From NCBI RefSeq assembly GCF_001680005.1, contig NC_033567.1, positions 1,240,001 to 1,304,000 of the forward strand: a stretch of DNA of 64,000 nucleotides. The letters run 5' to 3'. The position numbers and the translations under genes were made by a program. The notes under the pieces are model-generated. The model was not told the DNA's origin and ran no database searches. It saw only the letters and a program-made list of their open reading frames with translations. This document shows positions 31,407-41,929 of the stretch, piece after piece. Source of the DNA: Plasmodium coatneyi. Its lineage: Eukaryota > Apicomplexa > Aconoidasida > Haemosporida > Plasmodiidae. Positions within the stretch are counted from its first letter, which is position 1, and the number at the start of each line of letters is the position of its first letter.

Positions 31407-33390
31407 TCCATCGTGGCTTGCATCCATTTTGGACTTTGAAAGATTTACCAAAAGACCTTCCATCGCAGTTTTGTGTTTATGCAGCTGGATCGTTCTTTTC
31501 CCTCCGCAGCGCGCTCTGCGCCAGCAGCACCAACTACTCCGGCTTCGTCTCCAACTTCTCCCCTCCTTTTTTCAGTGTTATACAAAATTAAATTCGTTCA
31601 AACTGGTTATTGGTACATGCATATATAGTGTGTGTGTACTTTTTTTGTACCATTGTAATTTCCTTTTTTTTTGCACCTTCGTTTTGATGCAACGCCGCTT
31701 CCTTTTTTGTAAAGCCGTTCAGTTTCATTCACCTTTTTAATGCGGTGTGTACGTTGGTCAAAGCTTATAAATTTATTTTTAAGTTCCCTTTTACGCTTCC
31801 GTCGGAATACACGTTATGCGTAATAGGGCGTAGGTCTCTTCTACGTGTATTTATGATGGGCCGTCAAGTGTTTTAATAGTAAGTGCATATCCGTGTTTTC
31901 CTTTTTTTTTTTTTTTTTTTTTTTTCCAATTCCCGAACCGCTTGAGCACCTGTTGGGTGGTAAACACATGTGTGTACATATACAAGTGTAACGTGTACAT
32001 TTCCTTACCATTGCATGCGTATGTAGCGATATGCTGTGCTCACTATTTTCACAGCTCACGCGAACTTTGGCAGAAAATGGAAAAATAGAAAAGAGCTTTA
32101 TTATTTGATACAATAATAAACCCAAATTCACATTTAAAATTTTGAATCGCTTTAATTGTTCCCCTCAAGAGAGACAAGCAGGGTAACTACCTATATATAT
32201 GCAGGTACTTACATACATGCGGGAATAGAGCTTCTGCGTCCACACTAGGGAAACGCTTTTGTCTTCCCCGAGCAAAGGTTGACGCTTCCTCGCATGGGTC
32301 ATCAATGGCCTCTGATAGCGGCGATGTTAGCGGCTCTTTTAGTGGCGTTGTTCACGGTTATCGTGCAATCTACCACTGCGCTACGCAACACGTTCGGTGA
32401 TATGTAGGAACGCCATCCGAGGCAATGTTCGTAGACTTCCCTCTCCTTTTAGCTCTCCGTTAAAGGTATGGTAAGAAACTTCGAATACTGTATGCTTGCA
32501 ATTTTGGAGGAAGAGGAACTACCACCAAAGCGCAACAACAAAAAAAGGAACAGTAAAAAGTGAAGAAGTTTAAAATTTAAGGGGGAGTAGGAGATGTTGT
32601 GAAATTATTTATTATTTTATTTATTTATTTTATTATTTTCTTTTTTCTTTTTTTTTCTGCTATGCCCCCCCTTCCCACATAGGTATATATTTCCCTTTTT
32701 TAAGGCAGCTAATGGTGCATTCAGAAGGGGCCTTTTTCTTGTGAGATGCAGACTCACTTGTTCTCTTTTCATCAATTGAAATGACCCTTCAGGGGTGGGT
32801 GGATTTCTTTCAACATTCATATGCAAATGGAAAGAAGCGCGCTAGGTCCACGTTACAATAAACCTGTACATTGTAAATGCTCATCGGTGTATACTAACCA
32901 TAAGGGTAACGCAACCTCACGTCCTCCCGCCATTCCATTCGTCATTCATATACACACCATTATTACTTTTTCCTTTTTTTTTACCGACTTGGAAAGGTGT
33001 AATGCATGTACATATTTGTGTATTTTTTTTTTTTCTTTCTTTTTTCAAACAAATAGGGGATATTCAAACAATATTAGAGGTAACACCAATTGGAACATGT
33101 TTGAAAAGGGTACCACACATATTTGTGTAAATAACAATGCAATTGCTTTATGTACAGCCGGAAGGAAAAGCAACATTGGCAGGGGATTACACAGAAAACT
33201 TATTAATCCACCAATTAGGAGAATGCCAACAAAATGGTCCTAATGTTCTACCACCGCGTATGTGTGCTTAAAATTTTATTTTAGATTATAAAGGGTTTAT
33301 TGGTCATCCGAAGGATTAACTCTTTGGAACAATATGAACACGGTTGTGTATATAAGGAGAAGCTGCCTTTTTTTTTTTTTCTTTTCTTTG
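31407..33390. other. Intergenic region between core genes and the kir island
   Basis: No conserved gene supported. Long T-runs at 31899-31925 and near 33015-33045. A GC-richer patch at about 32230-32470 contains one small hydrophobic open frame, listed separately. The open frame at 32821-33243 has T-tract-encoded Phe runs and no domain. Confidence 0.55.
32294..32407 (+). CDS. Possible 37-residue single-membrane-span microprotein (speculative)
   Basis: ATG at 32294 to TAG at 32405-32407. Predicted residues 6-24 are strongly hydrophobic (PLIAAMLAALLVALFTVIV), followed by a short polar tail ending in Gly-Asp-Met. It sits in a locally GC-richer patch of an otherwise AT-rich intergenic region. 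A second frame (from 32306) is also open for about 30 codons, so the signal may be chance. No family recognised. Confidence 0.2.
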   Translation: MGHQWPLIAAMLAALLVALFTVIVQSTTALRNTFGDM

Positions 33391-33399
33391 TTGTGTGAG

Positions 33400-33715
33400 T
33401 TTGTCCTTATAATATTGATTCTTTCATATACACATGTGTGACATGGTAAAAAATTTGTGTAATTGTACACACAGTTCCTCTCTCTCTTTTTTTTTTTGCG
33501 GAGGAGGAGATGCGCACCTCCGCGACATCGCACAAGGTCGCAACTTGGAGCACTTTTCAAATGTCCATAATTGGACTTTAAAAGGAAAAAAGAGAATTAT
33601 TATGTTAAGATGAAAAAAATTACAGAGATAAAAATTTATAACAAAATGAATAAACATTTTAATTCTTCAGCAAAAAATTTAACCAGGAGGTCAAATTAAA
33701 ATAAAGAATTCCTTG
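33400..33715 (-). repeat. kir 3'-flank element, copy 1
   Basis: This non-coding block beyond the stop of the first kir gene closely matches 41365-41750. The match includes about 64 identical bases running from the palindrome CACATGTGTG through GGTAAAAAATTTGTGTAATT to a CT-rich tract. Weaker similarity continues through a TGGACTTTA-type motif and an AT-rich tail. It has the same position and orientation relative to its kir gene as the other copies. Confidence 0.8.
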
Positions 33716-33977
33716 GGCTCATATTAATTACACATGAACATGTAAACAATTTAATTAACAAAACGAAAAATAGAAAATAATGAAAAGAGAGAAATGAGGG
33801 AAGGAAAAAGAAAAAAAAAGAAAAAAAGAAGGAATGGGAGAAACAATGCCATTATGCCCTTTTACATTGTATAAAGTACATGGTCAGTTATACTTTACGG
33901 GGGAGGAAACATTCCCCCTTCCCCTTCCCGTTGTAGGTATTACATGCGATGCGTTGCATGTGATGTTACATATATTA

Positions 33978-35509
33978 TTACATACCATGGTAACCTATAT
34001 TCCTTCTTGGTTGCACACTTCTTACTCCTCCATTTTTATTCCATCCTGTGGATGCAACATTATATATTGTAGAGTCTTCTCCTATTGAATTCTCTGTGCA
34101 ATATTCGGTAAAAGTGTCTGTTGTGGGACCTATTCTTGAATCATTCTCCGTTAATGTGCCAAGGTCTGGTTGGGCGAACCTTTTCTTCCTGCCTCCATTG
34201 TTCATTCCAAAGGAGTTACGTATGTTAGAAAATAAGGAGGTATACTAATAAGAAAAAAGGAAAGAAAAAAAAAAAATAAACAGGGGAGTGCAGGAAATGG
34301 AGGAGTATGTATTATATGAGCACATCATGGAGTGTATTCCATATATATTGCTTCATATAAAAATGATGGTGTGTGTCTGTGTGTATTGCATCTGTGCACA
34401 CATATATGAGTTATCATTAGTTATGTTGTTTTTGTACTATTCAAATTGGTGATGTTAATTACTTACTTTATATAACAGGAAAGTGATTGTAGGTAATCCC
34501 ATTAGTCCCAATGCTGAATATACCGCAGTAATGATATTGTCTTCCATGATAGATGTACTAGTGTAAGATCCTTGATGTGCTGTGGATATGGCAGTAAATT
34601 CCAATAGGACGTTCTTGTATATTTGAGTACCATTCCCAGATCCTTGTTCTAAGGGGCAACTATTTCCTTTTATTCCCTGTGGGGGGTCTCGTAAACATTC
34701 CGTCTTAGACTCAAATTTCAGTTCCCTTTGTTTACTGTATTCTCCATACTCACTTGTAAATTTCACACAGTACTCATCATTAGACTTATTTTCACAATCT
34801 TTATGTATAGCATTATAAGCTGTAAGAATAGCCTGCAGGTTCTGGTAATATGCCTCATCGCAATTGTGCTCATGGCCTTCTAACTGCTCTTGTATAGTGT
34901 CGTAATCATGGGTAAAATCATGTACTCTCTTCCTCTTCATGAAGAGGTCCCAGCTAATGTCATCAGTAGACCTAACGTTACATCCATTTTGAACCTTCAG
35001 TCCCCGTAATGCAGTGTAAAGTTCGTTCATAAGGTCGGAGAATGATGAACCCCCTTCTTGCTCCTTAGGTATTTTACTTCCTATCCAATAATATAAGAAA
35101 TTACAACGATCCTTATAAAAGGCATTGCCCTGGTTCATTCCTGCTATATAACACCAGGCCCTTATAATATCATCTGCATAAGCGTGGAGATGCATATTCT
35201 CCTCCAGATAATCCTTTACTCCTTGTACCGAAGGTTCACCATTACAAGGATTCAGATTTCCCTGGAATTTACTGTAAAAATTTTTACTTGAAGGTAATTC
35301 CTTCAAATTTGCCTCCTATAAATTTAATGAACGGAATGTACATATATACATGTGTGCATTTATTCACGTACATTCCATATATATATATATTTCGGTCTGC
35401 TGAATCATATATATATAGTATTATATGAATAATATATGAATTAATATTTATACATGCAATTTTTAACATAAGGAGGACATACCCCTAATGGTGTTGTCGT
35501 CATCGTCAT
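33978..35509 (-). CDS. KIR (PIR-family) variant surface protein A, single PIR domain, three exons
   Basis: Exon 1 is 35509-35483 (nine codons, MTMTTTPLG), exon 2 is 35315-34467 and exon 3 is 34244-33978. Introns of 167 and 222 bp have GT-AG ends and all junctions are phase 0. The product is about 380 residues. Exon 2 carries the cysteine-rich PIR ectodomain, with the family hallmark 'CNFLYYWIGSKI' and conserved Cys spacing, then a membrane span ('AVYSALGLMGLPTITFLLYK') at its end. Exon 3 encodes the cytoplasmic tail, opening YTSLFSNIRNSFG, a typical vir/kir motif. There is no N-terminal signal peptide, as usual for the family. PIR proteins are exported to the infected red cell and vary clonally; the exact role of KIR is unknown. 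It is head-to-head with kir B. Confidence 0.9.
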
Positions 35510-36690
35510 TGTTGTTGTTCCTACTGCCGAATGCGTGTGCGTATATTTTCTTGTGTATATACCTCGTTGTGTATATTCTTCTGTTGTATATATATATATA
35601 TATTTTTAGTTCATATTAGCATGTATGTTGTTCCCCACATATGTTCATATATACCTAACATATATATATATGTCCATATATAGTTATATATTTATATATA
35701 TAATGTGTATGTATATATACATATGTATATATGAATGTATATATATGTGCATTTATTCATGTACATTCCATATATATATTTCGGTCTGCTTAGGTAGGTT
35801 TCGTTGGTGTGGTTGTACTACACATATACACAAAGTGTTACGTGCATAATATTTACGCATGCAATTTTTAACATAAGGAGAACATACCCCTAATAGTTTT
35901 GTCGTCATTTTTACTGCTATTGTTCATATACACTTTTATATGTAGTGAAGTTATGCTATAATTGTTTCATATGCAGCCACACGACCTGAATAAGGAAAAG
36001 TAGCCCCTTTTCTGCCCCTTCATTGGTTCCTCTTTTACTAATGTTATCTTTTATGTATAGTGTTTATGTAAAAAGTTCATGGATGAATTCTTCATTATTG
36101 AAGTGTGTACATCATTATTTTATGTTTTATATTATCACTCTCTCCTCCCCAAACTAATTGTGCTCAGAGGACTGTAATTCCTTCCTTTAAGATAAAATTT
36201 TAGCATGCACTATTAATTCATGTTTTATTGTTATATCACAACAAGTCCTTACTAAAATAATCTCAAACATTGTTCACAAGTGCACAATTTATATATAGCA
36301 AATGCCCCTATGTTTTTCTCCTCACCACACATCTACATCTATATATATACACCAAAAAGAATACCTTTATGAAGCAAAGAAGGAGAAGAAGAATATATGA
36401 TAAGAAATTATACTACATTATCTTCCAAGAGAAAAAACTGTGCATTGCTATAATTACAATTTAAATTACACCTCCTTCCGCTTATGATAACTCAGAAAAC
36501 ATAATGTGCTTATTTCTTCCTTCGTTTCTTTTGTGATGAGTACACTCTCAGGAACTTAATCAGAATGGGAATGAACATTGTAATATTTTAGGATTCCCTT
36601 AACTTTATTCTTAATTCATATTACACCTTTACATATTAGTATATACTCCTCCTTCCCCTTTCTCCTTCCATCAAGTTCTATGGTTTTTCA
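35510..36690. other. Upstream region of kir A
   Basis: Non-coding. It holds a partial duplication of the kir A intron 1/exon 1 region (about 35745-35930), long TA-rich tracts at 35590-35760, and no supported ORF. It lies between kir A and the first telomere-like array and should contain the kir A promoter. Confidence 0.6.
35745..35930 (-). repeat. Duplicate of the kir A first-exon region, with a second candidate exon 1
   Basis: Matches 35355-35515: both contain CATTCCATATATATAT-TTTCGGTCTGCT-type sequence and TTTTTAACATAAGGAG(A/G)ACA followed by TACCCCTAAT. A second exon-1 candidate at 35908-35888 reads MTTKLLG and ends GGG|GTATGT, phase 0, identical in phase to the proximal exon 1. It could be an alternative first exon or a decayed copy. 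Confidence 0.7.
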
Positions 36691-37457
36691 CAGTTCAGGG
36701 TTTAGGGTTTAGGGTTTAGGCTTTAGGCTTTAGCGTTTAGGGTTTGGGGTTTAGGGTTCAGGGTATAGTGTTTAAATTTAGAGTTAAGGTTTCAGATTTT
36801 ATTGTTTAGGGTTCAGGATTTTGGTTATAGTGTTCAGGTTTTTAGGGTTTAGGTTTCAGTGTTTTAGGTTTTAGGATTTTAGTCTTTTGGGTTCAGGGTT
36901 TAGTGTTCAGGCCTGAGGGCTTAGGATTCAGTGTTCACTATTTAGGGTTCAGGGTTTAGTGTTCAGAATAAAGGGTTCAGGTTTTAAGGTTTTTGAGGAT
37001 TCGTGTTCAGGGTTTAAGGTTTGAGTTTATAGTATATCTTTTAGGTTGGATTTATTATGTAATTGTGTGCTACTGAAGGAATTTTTGTGGAAGCTGAAAA
37101 CATGAACACTAAATCCTGAACCGTGAAGCCTAAACCCTAAGCTCTGAACCCGAAAACTTGAACCCTAAACCTAAACTCTAAACATTAAACATAAATCCTA
37201 ATGCCTGAATCCTAAACCCCAAAACCCTGAAGCCTAAACCCTCTACCCTGTGCCCTGAAACCCTAAACCCTGAACCCTAAACCCTGAAGCCCTAGACACT
37301 AAACCCTGAATACTAAACCTTGAACCCCAAATACTGAAACCAGAAAAGGAAGTACTGAAACTTGAAAGCGAAACCCTAAACCCTGAAACCTAAACCCTAG
37401 ACCCTGAGTTCTAAACCCTGAATCCTAATCCCTAAAACCCTAAACCCTGAACCCTTT
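36691..37457. repeat. Internal telomere-like array 1, head-to-head inverted
   Basis: Degenerate heptads of GGGTTTAGGG/GGGTTCAGGG type run from 36691 to about 37047 on the plus strand. After a spacer of about 50 bp, the complementary CCCTAAA/CCCTGAA heptads run from about 37099 to 37457. It lies between the divergent kir A and kir B genes. Confidence 0.95.
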
Positions 37458-38517
37458 ATTCTGAGTACAATGACATGCCGTATAAAGATGAGCTATCTAT
37501 ATCGTACTTATGAAGGAGGGGAGTTAGATGGAAGGTGTGAAATGAATTCTGTAATGTGCACATGGATTAAAAAAAGCAAAGATGTATTGCAGGTAGTATA
37601 ATATATATTTTTTGTTTAAGCTGCTTTAAGTGTAATTATATAATAAGCGAAAGAAGGGAAGAGGCGTGATAGTTATTATAACAACAAACCGGTCATACGG
37701 AGGAGGATGGGAAGGAGGGGAATGTAAAAGTAGAAAGGTTAGGGGCTGCTTCCCTTCCCAACAAACTACTACTACTACAGGAAGAATGTGCTGCTATAAG
37801 CATATGTACTGCTATGAGGAATGTGCACACATATAATGGTGCTCTTTTGAGCTGAAAGTGATCATATATGTGTTTGCGTTATGTACTCCCCTTCTTTTGT
37901 TTTTTTTTCTCTCTATACTTGTACTATACTTGTATTATATTTGTATTATGTATGTATTTTGAATATAAAGATACCTTTTTCTGTCAACATTAATGAATTT
38001 ACATATCCCAGAGGGGAGAAGGGTTTTTTGTGTATATGAACATGTACTACATATGTGTGTTAACAATTTCTTTCTGTTCCATAGGTACAACTTGCAAAGT
38101 ATAAATTAAAAGAGTGCCCCGTGAGTGTTCTCTTCTGAGAGGGTGAGAATTGCATTCCCTTTTATGTATAGTAAGGACGACTTTGTACACATTTAATTAT
38201 AGAAGTGCGTGTATACAAATAATAAGATAATATTACTAATAATGGTGTTACCATCGAATATATATATATATAATAAATAAGCACAAGCATAAAGAGGGAG
38301 GAGGAAAATTTACATATGTATTCTGCACATATAGGAACCTCTGAACACTCCAATTCGTTATATATATACGCAGAAATACATATATTTATGTATGAGAACA
38401 ACTCCGAACGGACGAAATCGCTATACAGAAATTCATCATATATATACGGAATAAATATATATATATATGAAGAACTCCTGAAAACAAATTCATTCTTCAC
38501 AGAAACATACTTGAACA
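37458..38517. promoter_or_regulatory. Upstream region of kir B
   Basis: Non-coding. It resembles the region before kir C (46.4-47.4 kb): both carry a CCAGAGGGG(A/G)-type motif, then TTTTGTGTATAT/TTTTGCGTATAT and, further on, a TAAATTAA-containing stretch. This suggests a shared promoter architecture for the two-domain kir genes. Confidence 0.5.
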
Positions 38518-40745
38518 ATGGGTGGAAGATCATTAACGGTTATTCTTTCCTTCTGATGAGTGCAAATATATATATAATAATCGCACACCAATTTGTCCAT
38601 ACTGTAACAGAAATAAAGGATAAGCAAGAATATATATTTCTTCCCCTTTTATTCATATTTATAGAAAGCCATGCTGTTTAATTTACCCTCAGGGTTAATA
38701 TATGATAAGTTCAATTCCGCCAACATGGATGATAACCATGCGGATGTCACTAAAATAGAAGATGCCCTGGACACATATTATGCAGAAATAGAGGACTATG
38801 AAGACATCTCAAATGCCTGCGGTAAAGCATTCAAAATGGAAAAAACGAAGGAACCGCTGTATGAACAACGTTGTAATTTTTTATTTTTTTGGATTGGAAG
38901 TAAAATAAAAGGTGACACCGATGGTAGTACGTTCAATAATATTTTGACTGCTCTCTGTGATGCACTTCAGAATAAATTGACTGAAGTTAGTGACTGCAAA
39001 TTTGCCTGTGGTGGTATCATAAAGGACAATTTTAAGCAAAGAAAAGAAGCATATGAATACATCTATGACCATGCCAAAATAAAGGAGCTGGTCGATGATC
39101 ATACAGCAGGTTGTGATCAATCATGTTCCGCATATATAAGTGAATTAGTTTCAAATTATAAGAGCGTGTATACAACGTGCCAAGGTAATACCACGTTCGG
39201 TGGTTACTGTCAAAATTTTGAACAGAAGTACAAGGAAGACAATGAGCAGAAACTATTAAAATTATCATGCAATGAGGTTAAGGGTGCGTCCGATGTCGGT
39301 GTTGGCAGAATGGACTTGAACCATATGCTTGCGGTTATTTTTTTCTATTTAAAATGAACGAATCAATGTGCACATATAACATTTCTTCCTTCGCGCAGTA
39401 GAAATGTGTAGAAACGTAGATCTATCTTACTAATTATTACATTTTTGTAGGACCCCATATTAAAGGAGTTACCTTCCACAGAGGCATACAATAAACTGAA
39501 CACTGGTATGGGCTTCTGTGAGAATGCTGATGGAAGTTTACCATCAGAAATAGAGAGCTTACTGAAGACAAATCGTGGTGCTCACCCTTATATTTCTAGT
39601 CTTAAGGATGTATGGTGTTATGCAAAGAACAAAGGGAATGTCGAATTGTCTGATGTGGATCGTTGTGGTTTTTTATATTATTACATAGGATACCTATTCT
39701 CTGACTACTTTAGCAACGATGATAGTTCATTTTGGAATTTCATGGAAACTGTTCACCAGCAATTGAAGCAGTTACCTGGTCTTGATGGAGGGAAGTGTGA
39801 CATTGAACTTAGCCGCATTAAGGCGGCCGATTTCGATTCTGAGAGAAAGGTATTTGATTTCCACCAGGACTATGGTAAAATAAAAACAGCGTTAAGCACA
39901 AATATCGAATCGACCTGTAGTGATAAATTGGTGGATTATGTGGATGGGGCTCAATCAGTATATAGCATTGTAAATTCACATTGTAAGAAGATTACTGCTA
40001 ATAACCAAGCATATTGCTATAAATTTAACAAAGAGTATAAACAACACAATTTTAGGGAACTCTCCAGTTCAAAGTGTGAAACGAACCGGGCGGAGAAATT
40101 TGCACGAGCAGTGGGAACTCTGAATGCAATTTCCAATGATGCAACCTCATACGGAACGGGCACCATTGTTTCTTCCACATTGTCCGTATTAGGACTACCA
40201 GCAGTTGGATTCTTCTTATATAAGGTAATTGTTATTACTAAACCTTTAATAAGTGCGTAAAATATATAACTAATGTGTACACATTACATTTATAAACATA
40301 GGATATAAAATGAAGTGAACTGTGTATGTGGCAAACATTTCTATCCTTGCTCCCCCCCACTCCCAATACCCATTTCTACCCTAACAATCTTCCCTTCCTT
40401 TTGCCCTATTAGTACAATCTCCTACCTTCCTGCATCAGTAACAAATTTGGAGGAAGTAACAATAAAGGAAGGAAAAGAACAACAACAGCAACAGCAACAA
40501 CAATGATACGTCACCACTTTAACGACGACGACACATTATATACAAGAACAGAAGATGAAACTTCTTCTACAGATATGTCGACAACATATTCCACAGAAGC
40601 TTCCAGAACATTCAACTCAACATATGGATCTACTATATATAATGCTAAGCCACCACTCAGAAGAAGAAGAGCAGCAAGAGCAGCAGCAGGAATAACAAAT
40701 AATAGTAATAGACGACCAAAAAATATAGCTTATCAACGAATATAG
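38518..40745 (+). CDS. KIR (PIR-family) protein B with two PIR domains, four exons
   Basis: The model is 38518-38538, 38665-39333, 39451-40224 and 40413-40745, all phase 0, about 598 residues. Exon 2 is a complete PIR ectodomain (starting around 'LPSGLIYDKF', with 'CNFLFFWIGSKI'). Exon 3 is a second, divergent PIR ectodomain (starting 'LKELPSTEAYNKL', with 'CGFLYYYIGYLF') ending in the only membrane span ('STLSVLGLPAVGFFLYK'). Exon 4 is the cytoplasmic tail, Thr/Ser-rich then Arg-rich. The donors used for exons 1 and 2 (GTTATT) are weak, but both have counterparts at the same places in kir C. Exon 1 (MGGRSLT) is the least certain part. The gene is convergent with kir D. Confidence 0.82.
40291..40344. 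repeat. 54-bp block in kir B intron 3 identical to kir C intron 3
   Basis: TATAAACATAGGATATAAAA at 40291 begins 54 bases identical to 49271-49324, ending GGCAAACATTTCTAT, while the surrounding introns differ strongly. Confidence 0.92.
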
Positions 40746-41167
40746 CACCTTCATATATAAGGAAAGGGCGAATGTCGCCATTGCACACATAAATTGTACG
40801 GATAAACTGTACACATATTACAATAAATGAGCAACACTGTCCTCTTCACACACATATATACATACATACATACGAACCATTTCCTACTTCACATATATAC
40901 GTACATAGGAACCATTCCTAATACATATAAACCATTTCCTAATTCACATATATACGTACATGAATCATTCCTAATACATGTAAACCATTTTACTTATTTA
41001 TGTTTAGTGTGCCTGCTCCACCGCTCTCTCCCCTTTTTTTTTTTTTTTTTTTTAATATTATTATTCTTTCATGTGCACAAATGTGGTGTTTATACACCCT
41101 TTTTTCCTTCCTTTCTTTCTTTCCTTCATATTCCTTCTTTACTTCTTTACTTCTTTCCTTCCATTTC

Positions 41168-41312
41168 TTCCTTTTTTTTTCCTTTTTTTTTCCTTTTTTT
41201 TTCCTTTTTTTTTCCTTTTTTTTTCCTTTTTTTTTTCCTTTTTTTTTCCTTTTTTTTTCCTTTTTTTTTCCTTTTTTTTTCCTTTTTTTTTCCTTTTTTT
41301 TTTTTTTTTTTC
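41168..41312. repeat. CC(T)8 microsatellite
   Basis: About thirteen units of CCTTTTTTTT with slight length variation in the T-run, giving a 145-bp pure pyrimidine strand. All forward frames over it read only Phe/Pro/Ser/Leu, and the reverse reads Lys/Gly/Glu, so no gene is implied. Confidence 0.95.
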
Positions 41313-41364
41313 ATATTGTGAATCCATTCAATTTAAATTTTTTTCTTTTATTTTGTTTAATGTG

Positions 41365-41750
41365 CCAGTTTTTGTCCTTGAAATATTGATTCTTTTTCCT
41401 ATACACATACACATGTGTGACATGGTAAAAAATTTGTGTAATTGTACACACAGTTCCTCTCTCTCTTTTTTTTTTTTTTTGTAAGAACACACTTATTTTT
41501 TATTGCGCACCTTCGCGGGAACTTCGCGCACAACTTGGGGGAGCACCTTTTCTCAAATATGTGCATTAATTGGACCTTAGGAAAGAGAAAATTATTAAGG
41601 TAAAAAAATTTATGAAGGTAAAGAAAACCTATAACAAAAAAAAATTTAACATATTTTGGATCTTCAGTAAAATAATTTACCAAGAAGTCAGAATAAATTG
41701 GAAAAAAAAATTTTTTTTTCACTTATATTGATTCCACAGAAACATGAACA
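41365..41750 (-). repeat. kir 3'-flank element, copy 2
   Basis: Beyond the stop of kir D. It shares the CACATGTGTG palindrome, the GGTAAAAAATTTGTGTAATT block and the CT-rich tract with copy 1. It also shares GGGGGAGCACCTTTTCTCAAAT and an AATTGGACCTTA motif with the inverted copy after kir C. Confidence 0.8.
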
Positions 41751-41929
41751 GTTCCATATAGTACAAAAAAAAAAAAAAACAAAAAATATAAGAAGGAAAA
41801 GAAGAAATATCATCCTTCTTTTATATTACATGAATTCTCCGCTTATTTATGTCCCTTCCGTAGGACATTGCATACACTGTTTAGAATTAACGGAAGGAGA
41901 CATTTATTCATTCAATATTCCATGTAACA

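Larger units (their letters stand above)
40746..41929. other. Convergent intergenic region between kir B and kir D
   Basis: Non-coding. Starts with CATATATA(C/G)-rich repeats and AACCATTTCCTA units, then a T-run at 41033-41053, a 10-bp-period CC(T)8 tract, and the second kir 3'-flank element. The open frames here are translations of these repeats. Confidence 0.75.

Noticed and set aside
32821..33243. Open frame of 140 residues before the kir island
   Set aside because: Its middle is encoded by T-tracts (Phe runs), with no domain and no codon signal like the neighbouring genes.
39264..39333. Alternative donor GAG|GTTAAG at 39265 for kir B exon 2
   Set aside because: It is in phase and possible, but the donor at 39334 is at the same place as the kir C donor (eight codons after the shared Met-Asp-Leu), so the homologous site was preferred.
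41139..41327. Lys/Gly-rich reverse-strand frame
   Set aside because: A translation of the CC(T)8 microsatellite.
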